A DNA stretch of 14,792 nt, taken from NCBI RefSeq assembly GCF_946477055.1, contig NZ_CAMKXG010000061.1, positions 1 through 14,792 on the forward strand, in the 5' to 3' direction. Under the pieces are notes generated by a model that was given only the letters and a program-made list of their open reading frames with translations, was not told the origin of the DNA and did not search any database. The position numbers and the translations under genes were made by a program. The stretch is from Lonsdalea britannica. GTDB lineage: Bacteria; Pseudomonadota; Gammaproteobacteria; Enterobacterales; Enterobacteriaceae. Each line of letters begins with the position of its first letter. Positions within the stretch are counted from its first letter, which is position 1. Below are positions 6,924-14,792 of the stretch, piece after piece.

Positions 6924-6940
6924 TGGTGCGAATTGCACCA
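6924..6940. promoter_or_regulatory. Perfect palindrome, candidate enhancer of the preT operon promoter
   Basis: TGGTGCGAATTGCACCA is an exact 6-5-6 inverted repeat centred near -119 of the predicted sigma-54 start. Its right arm GCACCA (6935-6940) sits 91 bases before the -24 GG, mirroring the GCACCA of the transporter promoter. The arms are NtrC half-site sequences, but their order (GGTGC then GCACC) is reversed from the canonical TGCACC-N5-GGTGCA. The activator may therefore be NtrC reading two separate half-sites, or another protein. Confidence 0.5.
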
Positions 6941-6972
6941 AATGGAGACGATTAAGCGTCCATCGTGAAAAG

Positions 6973-6985
6973 TTATGGCTTGATA
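6973..6985 (-). promoter_or_regulatory. IHF-like site between palindrome and promoter
   Basis: TTATGGCTTGATA matches the reverse of the IHF consensus (YAANNNNYTGATW) with one mismatch. It lies between the palindrome and the -24 box. On motif alone this is weak evidence, but a comparable match occupies the equivalent interval in the transporter promoter. Confidence 0.3.
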
Positions 6986-7024
6986 ACCCATTGTTTTAAG
7001 CGGGTTCGCTATTTGGCAAAAAGA

Positions 7025-7041
7025 TGGCACATAAATCGCAT
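7025..7041 (+). promoter_or_regulatory. Sigma-54 (-24/-12) promoter of the preT-preA-hydA-amidase operon
   Basis: TGGCACATAAATCGCAT has GG (7026-7027) exactly 12 bases before GC (7038-7039) and differs from the transporter element only at two spacer positions. The predicted start is about 7051. Expression of a pathway that releases ammonia from pyrimidines under sigma-54 control would fit nitrogen limitation. Confidence 0.75.
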
Positions 7042-7057
7042 TGTTAATTTAGAAAAC

Positions 7058-7073
7058 CTAACCAGTTGGTCAG
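7058..7073. promoter_or_regulatory. RutR-like operator at the preT transcription start
   Basis: CTAACCAGTTGGTCAG matches 11 of 14 fixed positions of TTGACCANNTGGTCAA, with a perfect central ACCA-N2-TGGT. It spans about +8 to +23. The AGAAAACCTAACCA context is identical to that at the transporter operator. A bound repressor here would block sigma-54 transcription at initiation or promoter clearance. Confidence 0.68.
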
Positions 7074-7222
7074 GATTTATTCTCGCGCCGTGGCGCACCC
7101 GTGACGCCGCTTTGTTTGCTTGAATGTCATGATGAGCAAGAGGCATCCGGCGATATCGCGCGCCAGCTTAGATGATTGCACGCCCCTGTTTCCGACAGGG
7201 CTTGGACAGAGGAGTTCGACGC

Positions 7223-8639
7223 ATGAAAAACCAGACCCCCGCGGGGGTAAATGCTCCCGGCATCCGGGCTGAACGGCTGACGCAGGAGGCGTATGCCTGT
7301 CAGTTCAGCGACAGCGCGCCGCCGCTGACCGGCACGCAGGCCGTGATTGAAGCGGATCGCTGTTATTACTGTTTCGACGCGCCCTGTACGCGGTCATGCC
7401 CGGCGGATATCGACGTGCCGAGCTTCATTCACCGCATCGCGCAGAACAATGTACGCGGCGCCGCCGAGGCCATTTTGCATGAGAACGTGCTGGGCGGTAT
7501 GTGCGCCCGCGTCTGTCCGACGGAAACGCTGTGCGAGCAGGCGTGCGTGCGCAACGATCAGGACGGTAAACCGGTCAAAATCGGGCTGCTGCAACGCTTC
7601 GCGACCGACGCCTACTTTGCCAATCCGGGACGGCCGCTGTTTATGCGGGGTGCCGCCACCGGCAAAAACGTCGCGGTAGTGGGGGCGGGACCGGCTGGAT
7701 TGACCGTCGCGCATCGGCTGGCGGTGAGCGGTCATAACGTCGTGATCTTCGACGCGCGCCCCAAGCCCGGCGGCCTCAACGAATACGGGCTGGCGGCGTA
7801 CAAGACGACCGATGACTTCGCCCAGAAAGAGATCGCTTGGCTGCTGTCCGTCGGTGGTATTGAGCTGCGTCTCGGTCAGCAGTTGGGGCGCGATATCACG
7901 CTGGAGCAGCTGCGGGCCGGGTTCGACGCGGTGTTCCTTGGCATGGGCCTTGCAGGTGTCAATGCGCTCGGCATTGCCGAAACGCCGCTGACCGGCGTGC
8001 GGGAAGCGGTCGACTTTATTGCCGAGCTGCGTCAGGCACCGGATCTCAGCCAGGTGCCCGTCGGCCGTGAGGTGGTGGTGATCGGCGGAGGGATGACCGC
8101 CGTCGATGCGGCCGTGCAGGCTAAAAAACTGGGCGCGCGCGATGTCACGCTGGTTTACCGCCGCAGCGAGGCGGAGATGAAGGCGTCGGTCCACGAACAG
8201 GAGTGGGCCAAACAGTGCGGCGTCACCCTGCGTTTCTGGTCCGCGCCGCAGGCCATCCACGGGGAACATGGCGCGGTGACGGGCGTATCGTTCTCTGTGA
8301 TGCAGAGCGAAAACGGCAAGCTGGTTGCCAGCGGGGAAACCTATACGTTGCCGGCGGATATGGTGCTGAAAGCGATTGGACAGACCTATGACCCGCTGCC
8401 TGCGGGCGACGCTATCCGGCTCAAAGATCGGCGCATTGTGACGGATGAGTCGGGGCGGACTTCTGTACCGGGCGTCTGGGCGGGCGGCGACTGCTGCGCC
8501 GACGGACTGGACCTGACGGTGGATGCGGTGCGGCAGGGCAAAATCGCGGCCCGCGCTATCGATCTGGCCTTAACCGTGTCGGGACGCCAGGTCGTCAACG
8601 ACGCATCGATTTCTGTATTGCTCGACCGGGGGTGTGCGC

Positions 8640-8647
<8 letters not shown>
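7223..8647 (+). CDS. preT: NAD(P)-dependent dihydropyrimidine dehydrogenase, FAD/Fe-S subunit PreT
   Basis: This 474-residue protein is the electron-input subunit of dihydropyrimidine dehydrogenase. It passes electrons from NAD(P)H through FAD and Fe-S clusters to PreA. It has an N-terminal cluster domain with Cys47, Cys50, Cys55, Cys59, Cys94, Cys98, Cys104 and Cys108, plus Gln124 in GLLQRF. The Cys108-Gln124 spacing equals that between the mammalian enzyme's ligands Cys140 and Gln156, as I recall them. FAD binding is at VGAGPAG (about 153-159), the second nucleotide site at VIGGGMTAVD (286-295), and AGGDCCADG (420-428) closes the FAD site. ATG 7223 is preferred to an upstream in-frame ATG at 7172 because AGAGGAG precedes it by 8 bases. 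The 3' end overlaps preA by 8 bases. Confidence 0.93.
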
Positions 8648-11484
<2,837 letters not shown>

Positions 11485-11528
11485 CGGCTGAACAGAAACA
11501 GTGATGCATTTACCGTGAGGAAGCGACG

Positions 11529-12812
11529 ATGAGTAATGACATGTTATCGGTAGCGGACACCGTGACGACGGCCGACATGCGGGTGAACGGCGAACGCCTG
11601 TGGGATTCATTGATGGAACTGGCGCAGATCGGCGCAACCCCAAAAGGCGGCGTATGCCGACTGACGCTGACCGATCTCGACCGACAGGGCCGCGATCTGC
11701 TGGTGAGTTGGGGCAAGGCCGCCGGACTGTCGGTCGAAGTGGATAAAATCGGCAACGTCTTTATGCGCCGTCCCGGCCGCAATAATGCGCTGCCGCCGAT
11801 TGTGGCGGGCAGCCATATTGATACTCAGCCGACCGGCGGTAAGTTCGACGGCAACTTCGGCGTGCTGTCTGCGCTGGAGGTGATCCGGACGTTGAACGAT
11901 CAAAAGATTGAAACCGAAGCCCCGGTCGAGGTGGTGTCCTGGACCAACGAAGAGGGTTCCCGTTTTGTACCGGTCATGATGGGGTCCGGGGTGTTTGCCG
12001 GTGTCTTCCCGCTGGAGTATGCCTACGCCGCGACGGATGTGGACGGTAAAACGGTCAAAGACGAGCTGGAGAATATCGGCTATGTCGGGCCGCAAACGCC
12101 GGGCGATCATCCTATCGGCGCCTACTTCGAAGCGCATATCGAGCAGGGACCGATTCTGGAGGATCAAGATATTGAGATCGGCGTCGTGCAGGCGGTGCTG
12201 GGCATTCGCTGGTACGACTGCGTGGTCACCGGCATGGAGTCGCACGCCGGGCCGACGCCGATGGCGATGCGCAAAGACGCGCTGCAGATTTCCACGCGCA
12301 TCATGCAGGAAGTGATCAACATCGCCGACCGCTTCTCACCTCACGGCCGCGGCACGGTTGGGATGGTGCAGGTGCACCCTAACAGCCGTAATGTGGTGCC
12401 GGGCAGCGTGAAGTTCTCCATCGATTTCCGCAATATCGACGATGCCTCGGTCGCGCAGATGGATGAGGTGTTGAAAGCGTATATCGAGACTCTGACGCAG
12501 GAAACCGGTCTGGATATTCAGCTGACGCAGGTCTCGGATTATCCCGCCGCGCCGTTTCATCCTGAGTGTAAAGACGCGGTGCGCAGAGCGGCGCAGGCGC
12601 TGGGCTATTCGCACATGGATATCGTTTCCGGCGCGGGTCACGATGCGGTTTACATGAGTATGCTGGCGCCGACGGGGATGATTTTCATCCCGTGCAAGGA
12701 CGGTATAAGCCACAACGAAATCGAGTACTCGTCACCGGAACAGGTGACGGCGGGCGCGAATGTGTTACTGCATGCGGTGTTGGAAACGGCGGGCGTTGCA
12801 GGACGCGGTTAA
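11529..12812 (+). CDS. Zn-dependent M20-family amidase, probable N-carbamoyl-beta-alanine amidohydrolase (beta-ureidopropionase)
   Basis: This 427-residue hydantoinase/carbamoylase-family amidase should cleave the carbamoyl amino acid made by HydA to beta-alanine or 3-aminoisobutyrate, CO2 and ammonia. Metal ligands are His96 and Asp98-region (GSHIDT), Asp107 (GKFDGNFG), Glu141/Glu142 (WTNEEGSRF), His203 (EAHIEQGP) and His395 (GISHNEIE). The dimerisation/substrate domain holds MESHAGPTPM (236-245, with the His of the lid contact) and HPNSRNVVPG (283-292). GAGGAAG at 11516-11522 supports the start. It is the last gene of the preT operon, 44 bases after hydA. The same family includes L-carbamoylases and allantoate amidohydrolases; the gene order decides for the pyrimidine pathway. 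Confidence 0.92.
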   Translation: MSNDMLSVADTVTTADMRVNGERLWDSLMELAQIGATPKGGVCRLTLTDLDRQGRDLLVSWGKAAGLSVEVDKIGNVFMRRPGRNNALPPIVAGSHIDTQPTGGKFDGNFGVLSALEVIRTLNDQKIETEAPVEVVSWTNEEGSRFVPVMMGSGVFAGVFPLEYAYAATDVDGKTVKDELENIGYVGPQTPGDHPIGAYFEAHIEQGPILEDQDIEIGVVQAVLGIRWYDCVVTGMESHAGPTPMAMRKDALQISTRIMQEVINIADRFSPHGRGTVGMVQVHPNSRNVVPGSVKFSIDFRNIDDASVAQMDEVLKAYIETLTQETGLDIQLTQVSDYPAAPFHPECKDAVRRAAQALGYSHMDIVSGAGHDAVYMSMLAPTGMIFIPCKDGISHNEIEYSSPEQVTAGANVLLHAVLETAGVAGRG

Positions 12813-12830
12813 CGTCAGTGCGTCAGAAAG

Positions 12831-12864
12831 CATCAGCCCACGGCGAAAGTGCTGTGGGCTGATG
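12831..12864. terminator. Strong hairpin between the convergent amidase and avtA genes
   Basis: CATCAGCCCAC (12831-12841) pairs perfectly with GTGGGCTGATG (12854-12864). The inner GGC/GCT bases can extend the stem to about 14 pairs around a GAAAGT loop. It starts 18 bases after the amidase stop. There is no T-run on either strand, so it may act as a Rho-assisted or bidirectional barrier. The remaining bases to the avtA stop (12865-12953) show nothing recognisable. Confidence 0.6.
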
Positions 12865-12953
12865 GGGCCTTGAGGATAAGTGATTTCAAACGTGCTCAGC
12901 GCCAGACGTCGCGGCCCTCGAGAGCACCGGGCGACCAACGCGCGGCTGCGTGC

Positions 12954-14210
12954 TTACACCACCGTTTCCTGCATGGCGCGTTCGACTTCTTCCGCCAAAA
13001 TGGCGATCCCCTGTTCAATCTTCTCCGGCTCCGGCACATAGTTCATGCGCAGACACTGGTAGGCGTGCGGCCACTCTTGCGCCAGTCCGGGGAAGAAGTG
13101 GTGGCCGGGAACCATCAGCACGCCACGTTGTTTCAGCCGTTGATACAGCGACTCGGTGGTGATGGGCAGGTCTTTAAACCACAGCCACAGGAAAATCGCG
13201 CCTTCCGGTTTGTGGATCAGGCAGCGCTCTTCCGGCAGATAACGGCGGATAATCTCGATCGTCTGCTGAACGCGTTGCTGATAAAACGGACGTACCACCT
13301 CGTTAGACAGTCTCAGCAGGTCGCCGCGCTGGATCATTTCGTGCGCGATGGCGGGACCGATGGAGCCGGGCGCCAGGTTAATGATGCCGTTCATATTGCT
13401 CATCGCTTCAATCACCTCTTCGGCCGCGATGACGATACCGCAGCGCGAGCCGGGCAGGCCCAGCTTGGAGAGGCTCATGCACAGAATGATGTTCTGGTTC
13501 CACAGCGGCGTGGCGTCGCTGAAGATGATGCCGGGAAACGGGACGCCGTAGGCGTTGTCGATAATCAGCGGAATTTCGTGCTGACGCGCCATGGCATCCA
13601 GCTGACGCAGTTCGTCGTCGGTCAGCACGTTGCCGGTCGGGTTGGTCGGGCGTGATACGCAGATCGCCCCGATATCATCGGTAATGTGCAGCTGTTCGAA
13701 GTCGACGTGGTATTTGAACTGCCCTTCCGGCAGCAGCTCTATCTGCGGACGCACGGAGACAAACATGTCTTCGTCCAGACCGGAGTCGGCATAGCCGATA
13801 TACTCCGGCGCCAGCGGGAACATCACCTTGCTGCGGCTGCCGTCGCTTTTTTGTCCGCCGAAAAGATTAAATAAGTGGAAAAATGCACTCTGACTGCCAT
13901 TTGTCAGAGCAATATTCTGTGGTCCTATCTCCCAGCCCAACGTCTCGCGCAGCAGCTCAGCCAGTGCATTCAGGAAAGTATCCTTCCCCTGCGGGCCATC
14001 GTAGTTGCATAGCGCATCGGTCAGTTTGCCCTGTTCCAGCAGATCGCCGCACAGGGATTTAAAGTAGTCATCCATGGCCGGAATATGTGCGGGGTTTCCA
14101 CCGCCAAGCATGATGGCGCCGGGCGTGCGCAGCCCATTGTTCAGGTCGTCCATCAGTTGAGTAATACCGGAGCGGCGGGTGAATTTGTTGCCAAAGACGG
14201 AAAAGTTCAT
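12954..14210 (-). CDS. avtA: Valine-pyruvate aminotransferase AvtA
   Basis: This 418-residue class I/II PLP aminotransferase matches E. coli AvtA (about 417 residues) almost segment by segment as I recall it: GDKF/GNKFTR, LRTPGAIMLGGGNPA, ALCNYDGPQGK, NIALTNGSQSAFF, FPLAPEYIGYAD, ICVSRPTNPTGN, IIDNAYGVPFPG, CMSLSKLGLPGSRCG and LMVPGH. Expected PLP contacts are Asn190, Asp218, Tyr221, the Schiff-base Lys249 and Arg256. It exchanges amino groups between alanine and 2-oxoisovalerate (valine). The start agrees with that of the E. coli protein, although no strong Shine-Dalgarno is visible (TTGACAAGCT before ATG). It runs convergent to the pyrimidine operon and is probably unrelated to it. Confidence 0.96.
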   Translation of the reverse strand: MNFSVFGNKFTRRSGITQLMDDLNNGLRTPGAIMLGGGNPAHIPAMDDYFKSLCGDLLEQGKLTDALCNYDGPQGKDTFLNALAELLRETLGWEIGPQNIALTNGSQSAFFHLFNLFGGQKSDGSRSKVMFPLAPEYIGYADSGLDEDMFVSVRPQIELLPEGQFKYHVDFEQLHITDDIGAICVSRPTNPTGNVLTDDELRQLDAMARQHEIPLIIDNAYGVPFPGIIFSDATPLWNQNIILCMSLSKLGLPGSRCGIVIAAEEVIEAMSNMNGIINLAPGSIGPAIAHEMIQRGDLLRLSNEVVRPFYQQRVQQTIEIIRRYLPEERCLIHKPEGAIFLWLWFKDLPITTESLYQRLKQRGVLMVPGHHFFPGLAQEWPHAYQCLRMNYVPEPEKIEQGIAILAEEVERAMQETVV

Positions 14211-14601
14211 AGCTTGTCAATAAATGCTGAAACACGAATGAGGCCGCCACCTTACCCCGTGTGTTATCCCGGTGCAACGCGGGATGAATATCGCTTTCTT
14301 TCTTTGTGCCAGCAGTATTGTTTATTGCGGCATAAAATATCGTCGTGATTAATTTCGCTTTGTGGTCGTTCCTAAACGTGCCTGCGGGAGCTGAAATCGT
14401 GTCAGCTGCGACCTGCTCTACCTCCCACTTTTAGTGCAAAAAATTCAAAAACACTTAACAATTCTGTGACTTCATCAGCAAATCCACGCCAAAAAAACAG
14501 CAGAAATACAGGCAGTGATGGCAATCACATTTTGGCCGGTTCGGGATTTGTAGTCTTCAATGGTAATAGCTAAATCAATTCAGCCACTGAGGATGCATAG
14601 C
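14211..14601. other. Divergent intergenic region between avtA and the epimerase-like gene
   Basis: This 391-base AT-richer gap carries no credible gene. In the likely avtA leader there is an inverted repeat ATCCCG (14266-14271)/CGGGAT (14280-14285) with an 8-base loop. A CRP-like site at 14514-14529 faces the right-hand gene. I could not assign convincing -35/-10 pairs on either strand. Confidence 0.5.
14514..14529. promoter_or_regulatory. CRP-like binding site upstream of the epimerase-like gene
   Basis: AGTGATGGCAATCACA matches TGTGA-N6-TCACA at 9 of 10 positions. Its centre is about 80 bases before the ATG at 14602. Cyclic-AMP control would suit a gene for carbohydrate use. The matching -10 box is not clear (TAGTCT or TAATAG are weak candidates). 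Confidence 0.55.
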
Positions 14602-14792
14602 ATGAAAAAGTTATTGGCTCTGGGCATTTCCCTGGCGTTGGTCTCCTGGCAGATTTCTGCACAAACGTTTGTGCTGACCGATGCTGAAGCTAACGTAGAA
14701 AAGGGCAACTGGAAGGTCGGTAGTGATACGTTGAAGGTGAAGGATGCGTCTTTTAGCATCGAGCAGAAAGTGCTGCACGGCGGGCGTCAGGA
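14602..14792 (+). CDS. Secreted DUF4432 / aldose-1-epimerase-like protein, N-terminal 63 residues (cut by the window edge)
   Basis: The open frame runs off the right edge. The first 20 residues are a clear signal peptide (MKKLLALGISLALVSWQISA, cleavage likely before QTF), so the product should be periplasmic. The mature start, TFVLTDAEANVEKGNWKVGS, then SFSIEQKVLHGGRQ at the edge, resembles the opening of DUF4432 proteins, which are related to galactose mutarotases and typically begin with a xLxGGRQ motif. TGAGGA at 14588-14593 is a good Shine-Dalgarno 8 bases before ATG. The visible part has no catalytic residues, so assignment rests on the motif and on memory. In E. coli avtA lies beside malS, but this sequence is not MalS. 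Confidence 0.6.
   Translation, partial: MKKLLALGISLALVSWQISAQTFVLTDAEANVEKGNWKVGSDTLKVKDASFSIEQKVLHGGRQ

Larger units (their letters stand above)
6734..7222. other. Long regulatory intergenic region before the catabolic operon
   Basis: This is a 489-base gap without a credible gene. Bases 6734-6905 show nothing I can assign. From 6924 it holds a perfect palindrome, an IHF-like match, a -24/-12 promoter and a RutR-like operator, each listed separately. The predicted mRNA leader is about 172 bases and contains a small hairpin (CCCTGT 7184-7189 with ACAGGG 7195-7200, loop TTCCG) just before the preT Shine-Dalgarno. Confidence 0.6.

Noticed and set aside
12849..13655. Plus-strand open frame of 268 codons
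   Set aside because: It is mostly antisense to avtA, with shadow composition and no motif.
14465..14480. Second CRP site TGTGACTTCATCAGCA
   Set aside because: Only the left half matches; the right half has 2 of 5 consensus bases.
14602..14792. MalS (periplasmic alpha-amylase), expected next to avtA by analogy with E. coli
   Set aside because: The visible N-terminus does not resemble MalS and has a DUF4432-like LHGGRQ motif instead.

Overview
This window looks like a chromosomal segment of a GC-rich Enterobacterales bacterium. A plant-associated soft-rot type lineage (Dickeya/Brenneria-like) is my best guess, but the sequence does not prove it. The main clues are an AvtA that matches my memory of E. 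coli AvtA almost residue for residue, a RutR-like TetR regulator and a YdfG-like SDR. No rRNA, tRNA, CRISPR array, insertion sequence or phage gene was recognised.

The centre (about 530-12812) is a complete reductive pyrimidine catabolism locus. Left to right it holds: the 5' part of a YdfG-like short-chain dehydrogenase (minus strand, runs off the left edge); a divergent class III aminotransferase, probably for beta-alanine; a five-gene unit encoding an ABC importer (ATPase, two permeases, THI5/NMT1-like binding protein) and a RutR-like TetR regulator; and a four-gene unit preT-preA-hydA-amidase. Together they should import a pyrimidine, reduce it to the dihydropyrimidine (PreTA), open the ring (HydA), remove CO2 and ammonia to give beta-alanine or 3-aminoisobutyrate (amidase), transaminate that to a malonate-type semialdehyde, and possibly reduce the semialdehyde to a 3-hydroxy acid with the SDR. 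The substrates are inferred from family and gene order.

The most interesting signal is regulatory. The two operons are headed by near-identical control regions. Each has an upstream GCACCA-containing element about 90 bp before the -24 box, a loose IHF-like match, a -24/-12 (sigma-54) promoter with exact GG/GC spacing (TGGCACGGAAATCGCAT and TGGCACATAAATCGCAT), and just downstream of the predicted start a RutR-like operator within the shared context AGAAAACCTAACCA...GGTCA. This suggests nitrogen-responsive sigma-54 activation combined with pyrimidine-responsive repression by the resident TetR protein.

The right end looks like ordinary chromosome: avtA (valine-pyruvate aminotransferase) on the minus strand, convergent with the catabolic operon across a strong hairpin, then a divergent gene for a secreted DUF4432/aldose-1-epimerase-like protein. 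That gene is preceded by a CRP-like site and is cut by the window end.
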